Positions 1 through 8,141 of a DNA stretch of 64,000 nucleotides are shown piece by piece. The DNA comes from a virus. The stretch lies in the IMG/VR virus record IMGVR_UViG_3300024306_000021, positions 37,650-101,649 of that record; one strand, given 5' to 3'. Each line of letters opens with the position of its first letter. Position 1 is the first letter of the stretch. Made by a program: the position numbers and the translations under genes. Under the pieces are notes generated by a model that saw only the letters and a program-made list of their open reading frames with translations, had not been told where the DNA came from and ran no database searches.

Positions 1-1891
1 CAGATATCTGACCTTCGGGGTCAAGTACCATCATGAATCCGCCGTGACCTTGAACACTCATGTTACGTACAACAACAGCGTCATTGGCTAAGAACACATC
101 CATTTCGTCGTTATTCTTGGGAGTGCTTGAGTAGTCCAGCGGATCTGTTAGATAGTGATAACCGTATTCTGTGGTCGAGACACGGATTCCGTCGATGATA
201 GGATCTCTACGGAAATATAATCTAGCCCAAGGGGATCTGCTGATTCCTGGTTTTGGTCTGATCTGGACACGTCTAAATTCTGTTCCTTTGATAGAAACGT
301 TAGCTGCTAGACGTATAGGAAAATGTTCGTAATAGATACCACTTTCTACTTCAATAGTAACTTGTACGTTCTTGGTAGCTTGGCCGTATTCTATTTCTTC
401 TCCTACAAGAAGATTACCAGTAAGTGTTTGTATATCAAATATTTCGTTGCCTAGATTATCTATTTCGGCAGCAAAGTTAACGATTCTAGCTACAGCACCT
501 GAAGTTAATCCTCGTAATAGTTGACCATCTGATAGATCGTTGTCAAAGTCGGAACCTAGATTTTCTGTAGTTATGGTTATTCTTGGTAGATAGATATCGA
601 TAGTTGGAATAGATGTATATCCAGAACCATTGCTTACGATATTCACATCCTTGATAACTCCACCTACTTCTATAGGAGTGGCTTCTGCTCCTAATGTAGG
701 AGATCCTCCTGAGAATATGGCAGAAGCAGAACCGTAATTGCTACCTCCATTAGTAACTATGATGCTACTGACTTTCCAGGTAGCCGATATCCTAGCACCG
801 TTACCGGTTCCTCCTACGAGAGTGATATTGGTTATATTATCAGGTAATGCGCTATAGACACCTGCTTCTACGATAGAAAGTTGAGTAATGCCGCCTGTGA
901 TATCTTTGGCTTCTACACGCACCTGTGCTGGAATAACAGGAGTACCTCCAGATAGCGTTAACACATCTCCGAGTTCGTACCCAGTTCCTACGATAGGGAT
1001 AGTGAAAGAATCGACGCCCATCCTTGCTACTGCTGTAGCACCTACTCCTGACAAGGGAGAAGCAGCAAACGAATAAAGTGTTGAATTCTTGGTACCAAAA
1101 TCGTAGGTAAGTTTCTTTCTATAAGGACCTAGTTCAAATGGAGCACTGTTAATGATCTGCTCTGCTACTTGAGCAGCATAGCTAACAGTAGCATAGGCAG
1201 CTGACCAAGAACGTCCTCTTTGGTTTTCTGGAATATCTGTTCTATTGTCGCTACCATTTTTAGCAACAAAGATGTTATTAGCACTGGTAAATGTTTTGCC
1301 ATCTACATAAGATTTTGTAGCAGCGATTAACCCATTGTAGTTGGCATCATCGCTTTGTATAGGATTTCTGCTTAGGATCAGCGGACCAGTCATAGTTCCC
1401 CATTCTGTCCTAATAGCATTAGTGTTTGGATCTCTAGCATTTACGCCAGCTAGAGATAATTTTCCGTCTACATATCCTTTTGTAGCAGCATCTGTATCTA
1501 ATTGAGCTGGACTAAGATTTGTTAGACGTTTGAAATTAGAGTTTAAGTTGGCAGCAAGTGTTGGAGTGGCATCGTTGATCAACGCAGAAGCTAGAGAACT
1601 AAAACGGATAACTCCTGGATCTACTTGGTTGATAACTAGAGTAGCATCACCTACTAGTTCTTTAAAAACAATTTCTTCAGTTACACCATCAACGACCAGT
1701 ATTTTATTTGAATCAGCTAGGCGTATCTGGCTAGGTGTGTCAGATAGCCCAGTAAAGGACAGTTTACCTTCTTGTCCTAGAATAGCATATAGTTCTGTGA
1801 AATTTTCGTTGACTTTCTTAAAACTGTCACGAATACTGTCGCCGGTACCGTCATTGCCTTCGATACCAATATTAATCTCTTGTCTAGCCAT
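1..1891 (-). CDS. Tail-fibre-like virion structural protein (C-terminus beyond window)
   Basis: The reading frame is open from the ATG at 1891 to the window edge, so about 630 N-terminal residues are seen and the end is missing. The first 40 residues contain RDSFKKVNENFTELY, a module found at the start of tail-fibre and baseplate-associated structural proteins of marine T4-like phages. Further on are glycine- and serine-rich beta-type repeats and two 'AATK.YVDGK' segments like those of fibre proteins that trimerise. A good ribosome site (CCGGAG) precedes the ATG, and a late-type box CTAAATA lies at 1924-1930. Role as a fibre or fibre-connector is inferred from these motifs. The exact position in the tail cannot be told. 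Confidence 0.85.
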   Translation of the reverse strand, partial: MARQEINIGIEGNDGTGDSIRDSFKKVNENFTELYAILGQEGKLSFTGLSDTPSQIRLADSNKILVVDGVTEEIVFKELVGDATLVINQVDPGVIRFSSLASALINDATPTLAANLNSNFKRLTNLSPAQLDTDAATKGYVDGKLSLAGVNARDPNTNAIRTEWGTMTGPLILSRNPIQSDDANYNGLIAATKSYVDGKTFTSANNIFVAKNGSDNRTDIPENQRGRSWSAAYATVSYAAQVAEQIINSAPFELGPYRKKLTYDFGTKNSTLYSFAASPLSGVGATAVARMGVDSFTIPIVGTGYELGDVLTLSGGTPVIPAQVRVEAKDITGGITQLSIVEAGVYSALPDNITNITLVGGTGNGARISATWKVSSIIVTNGGSNYGSASAIFSGGSPTLGAEATPIEVGGVIKDVNIVSNGSGYTSIPTIDIYLPRITITTENLGSDFDNDLSDGQLLRGLTSGAVARIVNFAAEIDNLGNEIFDIQTLTGNLLVGEEIEYGQATKNVQVTIEVESGIYYEHFPIRLAANVSIKGTEFRRVQIRPKPGISRSPWARLYFRRDPIIDGIRVSTTEYGYHYLTDPLDYSSTPKNNDEMDVFLANDAVVVRNMSVQGHGGFMMVLDPEGQIS

Positions 1892-1923
1892 TATAAACTC
1901 CGGAAAAAGCTACTTGCTCCTAA

Positions 1924-1930
1924 TATTTAG
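1924..1930 (-). promoter_or_regulatory. T4-like late promoter box CTAAATA
   Basis: CTAAATAT on the minus strand lies about 33 bp upstream of the structural gene starting at 1891. It matches the late-promoter box seen at other gene starts in this window. Confidence 0.6.
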
Positions 1931-1963
1931 CCCAAAATTCTATAAGCCGAATGTAAATATCTT

Positions 1964-2251
1964 ATGTACTTGAAACAACTGACACGTACCACAGAATACA
2001 CTAGACCTAGCAAGCTAGGTAAGGATCATGTCTATACGAGAGAAAAGACTGTGGCGGTATTCCGTTGCGACAGTTGTGATGAAGAATTTGAAAGAGATCT
2101 AAAACACATAGACCATAGGCGTCTAAGTAACAATTATTTCCATTGCTGCTCAAAGTGCGATGTTAAACGTTTCGCACAGAAAAAAGGAGTAGATAGGAAA
2201 AAGATATGGGACATGCCCGCTAGCAGTCTGTTACCTGTTAGCAAATATTAA
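1964..2251 (+). CDS. Small zinc-ribbon-like phage protein
   Basis: This 95-residue basic protein has CDSC at residues 37-40 and CCSKC at residues 66-70, a spacing that suits a zinc ribbon. Similar small proteins (beginning roughly MYLK-LTRT-EYTRPSKLG) occur in marine T4-like phages, and none that I know has an assigned role. It stands alone on the plus strand between two minus-strand genes. A weak late-type box (TGTAAATA, 1952-1959) ends four bases before the ATG and there is no clear Shine-Dalgarno site. It may bind nucleic acid, but that rests only on the cysteine pattern and charge. Confidence 0.75.
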   Translation: MYLKQLTRTTEYTRPSKLGKDHVYTREKTVAVFRCDSCDEEFERDLKHIDHRRLSNNYFHCCSKCDVKRFAQKKGVDRKKIWDMPASSLLPVSKY

Positions 2252-2264
2252 TGCTCACTTAAGG

Positions 2265-2347
2265 ATGCCCTCGGGCACGACTCCTACTATCATCCTCGCC
2301 CAGCAGCCGGGCACACCTATGTAACGATAACGTCCTAAGGTAGGTGT
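2265..2347. other. Structured spacer holding a 23S rRNA helix-69/71-like segment
   Basis: The gap between two convergent genes holds small GC hairpins (2266-2277, about 2298-2312). It also has a 7-bp hairpin pairing 2313-2319 with 2341-2347. Its 21-base loop and right arm contain GTAACGATAACG and TCCTAAGGTAG (2321-2343), nearly identical to the conserved 23S rRNA segment around helices 69-71 that is also the I-CeuI site. The spacer may act as a bidirectional terminator. Why it resembles rRNA is not known. Confidence 0.5.
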
Positions 2348-2348
2348 T

Positions 2349-2669
2349 CTATACTTTGAAACTTTCCCCACACCCGCAGCGAGCAGTTTCGTTGGGGTTT
2401 TTAAAATCAAACCCTTCGTTAAGTCCGTTTTTGATCCAATCCATTTCTAAACCTAGCAGGTACACTAGAGATTTCTTATCTGTGTAAATGTTAACACCAT
2501 TGCTTTGCCAAACGTCATCATGCTCGTTTGGAGTGTCGACATATTCTAAAACATAAGCAAGACCTGAACATCCGGAGTTTTTTACTCCTACTCTTATGCC
2601 CAATCCTTTGCCTCTGCGTTCTAACTGTGTCTTTACTTTTTCAGCTGCTAGTTCCGACAGTGTTATCAT
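2349..2669 (-). CDS. iscA: A-type Fe-S cluster carrier (IscA/ErpA family)
   Basis: A-type carriers accept Fe-S clusters from a scaffold and pass them to apo-enzymes in the cytosol. The 106-residue protein has the three family cysteines in the usual places: Cys34 in NSGCSGLAY, and Cys98 and Cys100 in RCGCGESF. Its length matches cellular IscA. The start overlaps the end of iscU by 29 bases, so the two are translated from one message and probably work as a scaffold-carrier pair. No cysteine desulfurase or ferredoxin is visible, so sulfur would come from the host machinery. IscA and ErpA cannot be told apart from this sequence. Confidence 0.93.
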   Translation of the reverse strand: MITLSELAAEKVKTQLERRGKGLGIRVGVKNSGCSGLAYVLEYVDTPNEHDDVWQSNGVNIYTDKKSLVYLLGLEMDWIKNGLNEGFDFKNPNETARCGCGESFKV

Positions 2670-3060
2670 TTAATTCAGTTTCTCTTTGCTTTCTACGATA
2701 ATCTTCAATGGCTGATTTAATAGCATCTTCTGCGAGGATAGAGCAGTGGATCTTGACGGGGGGCAAAGCGAGTTCTGCTGCGATAGCCGAATTTTTAATC
2801 GTACCCGCTTGGTCGAGCGTCTTACCTTTAAGCCATTCGGTAACGAGCGAGCTACTCGCAATCGCCGAACCGCACCCGTAGGTTTTAAACTTTGCGTCTT
2901 CGATGATTCCATTTTCATCTACCTTTATTTGAAGTTTCATCACATCGCCGCAAGCAGGTGCCCCAACCATACCAGTACCAACGGTAGGATCAGACTTATC
3001 AAGACTACCCACATTGCGGGGGTTTTCATAATGATCAATAACCTGGTTGCTATATGCCAC
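2641..3060 (-). CDS. iscU: Fe-S cluster assembly scaffold IscU
   Basis: IscU builds [2Fe-2S] clusters with sulfur from IscS before transfer to target proteins. The 139-residue protein keeps all ligands: Cys37 and Asp39 in [11 protein letters not shown], Cys63 in [13 protein letters not shown], and His105-Cys106 in [12 protein letters not shown]. The LPPVK motif (residues 99-103), which the HscA chaperone recognises, is also intact. It therefore looks functional and able to use the host Isc machinery. It sits directly upstream of iscA and 135 bp from a superoxide dismutase gene. Seven radical SAM proteins in this window would each need Fe-S clusters, a plausible reason for carriage (inference). 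Confidence 0.95.
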   Translation of the reverse strand: MAYSNQVIDHYENPRNVGSLDKSDPTVGTGMVGAPACGDVMKLQIKVDENGIIEDAKFKTYGCGSAIASSSLVTEWLKGKTLDQAGTIKNSAIAAELALPPVKIHCSILAEDAIKSAIEDYRRKQRETELNDNTVGTSS

Positions 3061-3062
3061 GA

Positions 3063-3179
3063 TTAGTCCTTAATAAAAAAACCTTTGACTTTATCTTCCA
3101 AAGCCTTAGCCCAAGATGGCTGTGGAATATGCCAGCCCACGAATGCACCTACTAAAATCCAAAATACTGTTTCTAACAT
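3063..3179 (-). CDS. Small single-span membrane protein
   Basis: A 38-residue protein begins at 3179 after a good ribosome site (AAAGGAG). An N-terminal hydrophobic stretch (VFWILVGAFVGW) is followed by a charged amphipathic tail ending FFIKD. Very similar tiny proteins with a 'VGAFVGW..PQP.WA' core occur in T4-like marine phages, but I know of no assigned role. It lies between the SOD gene and iscU and is probably cotranscribed with both. Confidence 0.7.
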   Translation of the reverse strand: MLETVFWILVGAFVGWHIPQPSWAKALEDKVKGFFIKD

Positions 3180-3195
3180 GTTTGGTCTCCTTTAG

Positions 3196-3753
3196 TTATT
3201 GTAATCTATCATTTACTATGGCCCAATCTATTATGCGCCAAAAGTTATTCATATATTTGTCTTTGTCTGCTTGGTAATCTAATGCCCAAGCGTGTTCCCA
3301 CCAATCTACTAACAGTGCTATCCTAGTAGGATCACCGGTGATATTATGATTTTTTATAGTCTTTATTTCACCTTGTCTGTCCATAAACACCCAACCGCTG
3401 CCCTGTATAGTCATAGCAGTTTTTAAAAATTCTTCTTTAAAACTGTCGAACGATTTGTATTTTCTTTCTATAAGTTCTTCACTAGCACCGAATGGGCGAT
3501 TAGCACCACCGGGCGGCTTTAGCTGTGAAAAATAAATGTTATGTAGTACTGCTCCGCCTTTATTAAAATCTGAATCACCTTCACCTTTATTGTAACGTTC
3601 TACGTAGGCTTTAGCTAGCTTACCATAATGATAATCCAGAGTTTTTTCACTCAAAACAGGATCTAGCTCGGTTCTTTTATAAGGCAGTGGCTCTTGCCTG
3701 AGCTGTTTGTCTGCTACTTCTATTAAATTGATATAGGTCTTTATGTCCTTCAT
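3196..3753 (-). CDS. Fe/Mn superoxide dismutase
   Basis: The enzyme converts superoxide to O2 and H2O2. The 185-residue protein has the four metal ligands of the family: His42 (YHYGKLAKAYV), His71 (AVLHNIYF), Asp150 and His154 (VDWWEHAW). The typical C-terminal helix region DYQADKDKYMNNFW follows. No signal peptide is seen, so it is cytosolic. The metal cannot be assigned reliably by eye. The gene precedes iscU-iscA on the same strand, and the phage also has ahpC/ahpD, so an antioxidant set is likely. The ATG follows a late-type box (GGTAAATA) by exactly five bases with no ribosome site, suggesting a leaderless late transcript. Confidence 0.92.
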   Translation of the reverse strand: MKDIKTYINLIEVADKQLRQEPLPYKRTELDPVLSEKTLDYHYGKLAKAYVERYNKGEGDSDFNKGGAVLHNIYFSQLKPPGGANRPFGASEELIERKYKSFDSFKEEFLKTAMTIQGSGWVFMDRQGEIKTIKNHNITGDPTRIALLVDWWEHAWALDYQADKDKYMNNFWRIIDWAIVNDRLQ

Positions 3754-3758
3754 GACTA

Positions 3759-3766
3759 TATTTACC
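3759..3766 (-). promoter_or_regulatory. Late promoter box for the SOD gene
   Basis: GGTAAATA on the minus strand ends five bases before the SOD ATG. With T4 late-promoter geometry the start site would be the A of the ATG. Confidence 0.5.
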
Positions 3767-3768
3767 AG

Positions 3769-3775
3769 CTAAATA
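3769..3775 (+). promoter_or_regulatory. Late promoter box CTAAATA
   Basis: CTAAATA on the plus strand precedes the gene at 3794. A strong ribosome site (TAAGGAG) lies between them. Confidence 0.5.
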
Positions 3776-3793
3776 GGCTGTAAGGAGATTAAC

Positions 3794-4063
3794 ATGATTA
3801 AATTTCTAAAACAGCTTTTTGGGTTTGGTACAACTGTATTACCGGCAGGCAGTCCTACTACAGATAGTTCTGCGGTAGCTGTAGCTAATTCTACACCAGT
3901 AGCCCCATATAAAGTTGAACCACCAGTTAGCGTAGCTGAAGCTGCTACAGAAGCTGCTGTAAAGAGCATTCCTACTCCAAAGAAAAAGGCTCCTGCTAAG
4001 AAGCCTGCTCAGAAGAAAGAAGGAACGCCTAAACGCGGCCGTAAACCAAAATCAGCAGCCTAA
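3794..4063 (+). CDS. Ala/Pro/Lys-rich protein with AT-hook-like tail
   Basis: The 89-residue protein begins MIKFLKQLFGFGT and then becomes low-complexity. Its last 30 residues are very basic (KKKAPAKKPAQKK) and end with KRGRKPKS, which looks like an AT-hook and histone-H1-like tail. A good ribosome site TAAGGAG precedes the ATG. DNA binding is inferred only from charge and the GRKPK motif. The 3' end overlaps the convergent uvsE gene by 12 bases. Confidence 0.75.
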   Translation: MIKFLKQLFGFGTTVLPAGSPTTDSSAVAVANSTPVAPYKVEPPVSVAEAATEAAVKSIPTPKKKAPAKKPAQKKEGTPKRGRKPKSAA

Positions 4064-5080
4064 CTGTTGCGCTTCTTCGTATAGTGCGAAACTAGCTAGA
4101 TTTTTAGCTTTGCTCTCGCACATGATATCGAAGTTGTCTCGGAAACTCAGAGCCCATTCGTTTGCTGGTTGATTCCAGTAAAAGTTAGAATGAGCTCTGA
4201 GTTTTTGTTTTTTGTATCCTTGGCTCAGCAGTTGGGCCATATCAGGAAGGGTATACATGTCGTGTCCAACCAATATATCTTCACGGCTGACAGAGTAATG
4301 AAGCACAGGGCGGCTAGCACCCCGCCAGCTATCAATAATCCTTTTAACACGGTCGTCATTAGCATCGATATATTCTCCTGAGTTTACCCAATGATGATGT
4401 ATATCTAGTACAAGGGCACAATCGTTGACTAGCTCGATGCTGTCTTCTATGCCCCAAGTCATTTCATCATTTTCGATAGTTAGCGTGTTACGGGCCTCGG
4501 GAGTCATCCTAGCCAACGCAGCACGTATTCCCATTGGGCCTTGTCGGCCTGCGATATGAACATTGATTTTAAAGTCTTGAAACGTTTTGCCATATCCCAT
4601 CCAGCGAGCCATGTCCACATGATATTCGAACTCCTCTATAGAGCGACTAACAACGTCATCATTATCACTAGCCAACACACAAAATTGACCAGGGTGAAAG
4701 CTAAGGCGTACCCCCCGACTGCGTCCCAGATCGCCCACACTCGAAAAGGCTCTTTCAAGATGTAAGCGGACATCAGGCTGACGATAATAGTAAGACCAGC
4801 TAGGCTCAGTGTAGACAGGAAGAATATCACTGCTAAGGCGGACCATACGGAGTTCATCGGGTAATTCTCCTACACGTTCGACAAGTTTACGAGTAGCTTC
4901 GATATTAGCATTAGCTAGATCCCATAGCTTTTGTTCTGCTACTTCTCTCGTCTGTCTATTTAACCATGCCACAGTGGTGCTACCTGTATTGTACTGCTTA
5001 CAGTCGTCCTTCTGTTTGATGCCGTCGATTTGGCTAGGACCGTCGATCCATTTACAGGCAAACCCTATACGTTTAGTCAT
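4052..5080 (-). CDS. uvsE: UV damage endonuclease (UvdE/UvsE family)
   Basis: UVDE nicks DNA 5' of UV photoproducts and starts an excision pathway independent of UvrABC. The 342-residue protein has the TIM-barrel signatures: RIGFACK at the start, RLSFHPGQFCVL, INVHIAG, LTIENDE, and VLDIHHHW. The Glu, Asp and His residues are typical metal ligands. Length is normal for the bacterial family. The start overlaps the upstream nucleotidyltransferase gene by four bases (ATGA), so they are translationally coupled. A phage in sunlit water would gain from this repair. Confidence 0.93.
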   Translation of the reverse strand: MTKRIGFACKWIDGPSQIDGIKQKDDCKQYNTGSTTVAWLNRQTREVAEQKLWDLANANIEATRKLVERVGELPDELRMVRLSSDILPVYTEPSWSYYYRQPDVRLHLERAFSSVGDLGRSRGVRLSFHPGQFCVLASDNDDVVSRSIEEFEYHVDMARWMGYGKTFQDFKINVHIAGRQGPMGIRAALARMTPEARNTLTIENDEMTWGIEDSIELVNDCALVLDIHHHWVNSGEYIDANDDRVKRIIDSWRGASRPVLHYSVSREDILVGHDMYTLPDMAQLLSQGYKKQKLRAHSNFYWNQPANEWALSFRDNFDIMCESKAKNLASFALYEEAQQLGC

Positions 5081-5487
5081 TTGTTGCTTTCTGCGTCAAC
5101 TACACGCTGTCTTAATTCGGTTGTGGAAAAACTGTGCCTGCGTCTATTGAAATGATATTCCATCGGTAGACCGCTGCCAGTAAAATCTTTGTCTATGTAT
5201 TCTTCTCCTAATATTCTAACATCAATAGGAAAAGAATTCAAGATATCGTAGAGCTCTTGTTCTGTAGCATATGGAACGATCTGATCCACATGCTTACAGC
5301 CATTAAGCTGTACCCACCTTTCAAATACACCTTGTACAGGTTTATTCTTGTGTGGCCGATCTAGTGTGGGATCGGTCTGTAATCCCACAATTAGATAATC
5401 GCATTTTGTTTTAGCTTCTTCTAGCATCATCACATGACCTGCGTGGAACAGATCAAACGTAGAGCAAGTAAAACCAATCTTAGTCAT
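5077..5487 (-). CDS. HxGH nucleotidyltransferase (cytidylyltransferase-like)
   Basis: This 136-residue protein has the HAGH signature (residues 15-18, LFHAGHVMML) near the N-terminus. FSTTELRQRV near the end corresponds to the ISTSxLR-type nucleotide-binding motif. The size and layout match the TagD/glycerol-3-phosphate cytidylyltransferase group, but many phage relatives have unknown substrates. It overlaps uvsE by four bases and the upstream gene by eight. Activation of a sugar or polyol phosphate for surface or DNA decoration is possible, given the two glycosyltransferases nearby. Confidence 0.85.
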   Translation of the reverse strand: MTKIGFTCSTFDLFHAGHVMMLEEAKTKCDYLIVGLQTDPTLDRPHKNKPVQGVFERWVQLNGCKHVDQIVPYATEQELYDILNSFPIDVRILGEEYIDKDFTGSGLPMEYHFNRRRHSFSTTELRQRVVDAESNK

Positions 5488-5941
5488 TTTTATCCTTGGT
5501 AAGTTCGCACATTAGCATAAAATGTTCATATGCCTTGCGAACACTTTCGTTTTGTAAAAGTTTTTCAGCTTCTTCTACCATAGCAGCGACTCCGACTTCA
5601 GCAACTTCTCTAGCAGATGGGTGAACAAGGCCACGAGCTTCTTCTCCCCATACTTTGATAAGATTGTTCCAAGCATCTATTTCTGCCTGGGTCATAGCTT
5701 TGCGTTTTGGTCGGACTTCTGTCGCTTGATAGACAGCACGACTGATAGCATCTTCGGCAATTCGGCCTGCTGCGATCATAGCAGCGTAGTTTGGATTGAT
5801 ATTGAATCTTCGACTAGAACCTCCCGGATATACACTGACCAAATGATTTCCTTTTGGAAAGCTATCCAAATATTCGCTGTCATATTCCGAAACCGGAACA
5901 TAACGGCGTCCTACTTTTTTATAGAAGATAGTCTTAGTCAT
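5480..5941 (-). CDS. Conserved T4-like phage protein with AYExY C-terminal motif
   Basis: A 153-residue protein of unknown function. The start (MTKTIFYKKVGRRYVPVSEYD) resembles a family common in marine T4-like phages. The C-terminus contains ESVRKAYEHFMLMCEL, a short helical motif also seen at the ends of three other proteins in this window (18751-19131, 19684-20100, 60677-61078). A sigma-70 promoter (TTGACT-17-TATAAT) lies immediately upstream, so this gene heads an early operon with the nucleotidyltransferase and uvsE. Confidence 0.8.
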   Translation of the reverse strand: MTKTIFYKKVGRRYVPVSEYDSEYLDSFPKGNHLVSVYPGGSSRRFNINPNYAAMIAAGRIAEDAISRAVYQATEVRPKRKAMTQAEIDAWNNLIKVWGEEARGLVHPSAREVAEVGVAAMVEEAEKLLQNESVRKAYEHFMLMCELTKDKND

Positions 5942-5947
5942 AGTCTT

Positions 5948-5976
5948 ATTATACTATCAACAGAGCTATAAGTCAA
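5948..5976 (-). promoter_or_regulatory. Sigma-70 promoter
   Basis: Minus strand TTGACT (5971-5976), 17-bp spacer, TATAAT (5948-5953). It sits just upstream of the gene starting at 5941. Confidence 0.85.
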
Positions 5977-5986
5977 TATATACAGT

Positions 5987-6820
5987 ATGAAATTTGATCT
6001 CTACACCAATTTCGGGGCCATGAATAGTCCGCCCATATTCGAATCCTTTGCTCGAGGTTTGAAAAAATTTCGACACGAAGTCGTTTATAATTCCGGAGAC
6101 GGTGACGTAGCCGTTATCTGGAGTGTGCTTTGGTATGGTCGTATGAGATTCAACAAAGCTGTTTTTGATTCATATAGAGCCCAAAACAAGCCGGTAGTAG
6201 TTTTGGAAATCGGCGGACTGAAAAGAGATATCACTTGGAAGATAGGAGTCAACGGCATAAACGCAGGACACTATTTTGTACAAGGTCCAAAAGATTCGAC
6301 ACGTAGAAAGAAATTAGGAATAGAACTACAGCCTTGGAAGAACAATGACGGAAAGATAATCATATGTTCTCAACACGCACACAGCCAACAGTGGGCAGGT
6401 CAGCCTGATCCTATTACCTGGACCAAAAATATAATAGAAGAAGTTCGAAAGTATACAGACAGGAATATAGTGTTGCGCCAACATCCTAGATTTAAGTTTG
6501 CGGTTAGTGGAGTGGAAGTTGACGATTCTAAACCTTTCCAACAAGAACTTCTGGATGCCTATTGTGTTATTAACCATAATAGCAATCCTGGTATCGAATC
6601 TGTTATAGCAGGAGTTCCGGCTATAGTAGATAGAAGCAGTTTGGCAGCACCTGTTTCTGCTACTGATATTTCTTTGATCGAAAATCTACCAAGATTGGAT
6701 AGAGAACAATGGGCTAATGATATTTGTTGGTGTGAATGGACTGAAGATGAAATGAGAGAAGGCATTCCTCAGAGCCTGCTTTCGCCCTATCTCCAATTGT
6801 CTACGATAATAGGATCTTGA
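5987..6820 (+). CDS. Glycosyltransferase-like protein (GT-B/capsule type)
   Basis: The 277-residue protein shows alternating Rossmann-like segments. Its second half has IIICSQHAHS, VLRQHPR and NPGIESVIAGVPAIV. The last resembles the nucleotide-sugar-binding G-x-E-A/S motif of GT-B glycosyltransferases and capsule-export proteins. No signal peptide is present. It is a lone plus-strand gene, and its end overlaps the convergent GT-A-type gene by 34 bases. Together these suggest sugar transfer to DNA, virion or host glycans, but donor and acceptor cannot be told. Confidence 0.7.
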   Translation: MKFDLYTNFGAMNSPPIFESFARGLKKFRHEVVYNSGDGDVAVIWSVLWYGRMRFNKAVFDSYRAQNKPVVVLEIGGLKRDITWKIGVNGINAGHYFVQGPKDSTRRKKLGIELQPWKNNDGKIIICSQHAHSQQWAGQPDPITWTKNIIEEVRKYTDRNIVLRQHPRFKFAVSGVEVDDSKPFQQELLDAYCVINHNSNPGIESVIAGVPAIVDRSSLAAPVSATDISLIENLPRLDREQWANDICWCEWTEDEMREGIPQSLLSPYLQLSTIIGS

Positions 6821-7485
6821 ACTTCGTGTACCATAGGATACCCGTGGAAGGCCAACACAGCAGTTTCTTTTAAAACTTTGGGATTAGATACGAATTTAAA
6901 TTTTGAATTCTTACCGAAGCCTAAAATTTCATCCCTAGTTCGTACTTCCCATTTATAACTTTTGATCCATTCGTCTGGATAGAAGTAAATGTTATTTTTG
7001 TGTAGATCATATATCCAATCTTGATCTCCGTGTAGTCTAGCGCAGATAGTTTCAAATTTGACTACAAAATCATCCCATATATTAGAAAATTTTCCTGCTG
7101 GCCAACGCATGACTGCGCTGCCTAATTTTTGATAATCTCTCCTAAACACACGACCAGGGTCTCTCAGTCCTACAAAATCTCCTGACCTATAGGAAATCAA
7201 ATGATCGATGTTTCGTACAATGACCATATCTAGATCTATAAAGAAGCAAGTATCTCCTTCTGGAAAATGATCTTTTTTGAATACATATGGTTTCCACCAC
7301 CAACCTTGTAGGTGATTGTCTGGCAGCATACGTATTTCGATAGCTGTGTTTAGATTTGAAGGATCGTCTGTGAAGCAGACAAAACGATGAGGCACCGTTA
7401 GATGCCTCTCGATCATGTTATACAATCTGTTTACATAATCGGAACTGTACTTGGTTCCGTGTTTTAAACAGATCACATTGAGCAT
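6787..7485 (-). CDS. GT-A fold glycosyltransferase (family 8-like)
   Basis: A 232-residue cytosolic protein starts with a strand and loop (MLNVICLKHGTKY) as in GT-A enzymes. It then carries FVCFTDDP and the metal-binding DxD in FFIDLDMVIVRNID. GDQDWI later matches the family-8 second motif region, and LAFHGYP near the C-terminus fits the third (HF.G.-like). It probably transfers a sugar from a nucleotide donor. It follows the queD-like gene at a two-base gap, so cotranscription is likely. Confidence 0.82.
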   Translation of the reverse strand: MLNVICLKHGTKYSSDYVNRLYNMIERHLTVPHRFVCFTDDPSNLNTAIEIRMLPDNHLQGWWWKPYVFKKDHFPEGDTCFFIDLDMVIVRNIDHLISYRSGDFVGLRDPGRVFRRDYQKLGSAVMRWPAGKFSNIWDDFVVKFETICARLHGDQDWIYDLHKNNIYFYPDEWIKSYKWEVRTRDEILGFGKNSKFKFVSNPKVLKETAVLAFHGYPMVHEVQDPIIVDNWR

Positions 7486-7487
7486 GA

Positions 7488-8027
7488 TTAACCTTCGTAG
7501 ATCGCGGAATTACCTGCGTGTTCGAATACTTCTGCGCTCTTGATCCTCACACCGCTGCCTACAGGATAGCGAGGTTCGAACGCTTTTAGGTAATTGTTTC
7601 TATGATCAGTGTAACGCCAAACTTTACCTGCTTGGAACGTTTTCAAGATATCGTCCATTGTTTTGTATGCCAATTCGGCAAACTTTTCACAACCGACTCC
7701 GTCGACTACACGTAGATCGCAGATCCCTCCTACATCATTCAAACCCAATTCTGCTAGCGTTTGAAATTTTTCAAGATGAGGATCATCATGGGCGACTACC
7801 AAGGTATGATCAAACATAAATTCTGACCATTCTTTGAATGCCTTTAGACCTCCAAAGTCCATGACCCAATTGCGATCATCTAGGGTTTCACTTTCAAAAA
7901 TCAGTTTGATTCCGATAGAGTAACCGTGTAATAGTGAACAATGGCTATGTGTTGAACGCCATTGTCTAAAACAGCATGACAGCCCTCTGTCATTGCCGTA
8001 AGTTTTTGTTGAGTAATATTTTGCCAT
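7488..8027 (-). CDS. queD: 6-pyruvoyl-tetrahydropterin synthase / QueD-like protein
   Basis: QueD makes 6-carboxytetrahydropterin, the second step to 7-deazaguanines; PTPS homologues act in pterin synthesis. The start at 8027 is chosen because CAGGAGACT lies just upstream and the family begins there; the upstream 13-residue extension has no support. The core HSHCSLLHGYSIGIKL matches the family's C..LHGH motif, except that the second zinc-ligand histidine is Tyr. A late promoter box lies at 8128-8135. A QueC-like enzyme is encoded 44 kb away. QueE, QueF and a DNA transglycosylase are not seen here, so a full deazaguanine pathway is unproven. Confidence 0.8.
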   Translation of the reverse strand: MAKYYSTKTYGNDRGLSCCFRQWRSTHSHCSLLHGYSIGIKLIFESETLDDRNWVMDFGGLKAFKEWSEFMFDHTLVVAHDDPHLEKFQTLAELGLNDVGGICDLRVVDGVGCEKFAELAYKTMDDILKTFQAGKVWRYTDHRNNYLKAFEPRYPVGSGVRIKSAEVFEHAGNSAIYEG

Positions 8028-8127
8028 CTCTAGTCTCCTGTAACAAATGAGCAAGTTTGATGACACGCAGAGTATTTAAAGAGGGGTGAGCGTCTTAGTC
8101 CTCGTAACATTTAATAATGTTACAGGA

Positions 8128-8135
8128 TATTTATA
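8128..8135 (-). promoter_or_regulatory. T4-like late promoter TATAAATA
   Basis: A perfect TATAAATA on the minus strand lies about 100 bp upstream of the queD-like gene. An inverted repeat (GTAACAT / ATGTTAC, about 8104-8123) lies in the leader between them. Confidence 0.65.
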
Positions 8136-8141
8136 ACATGG

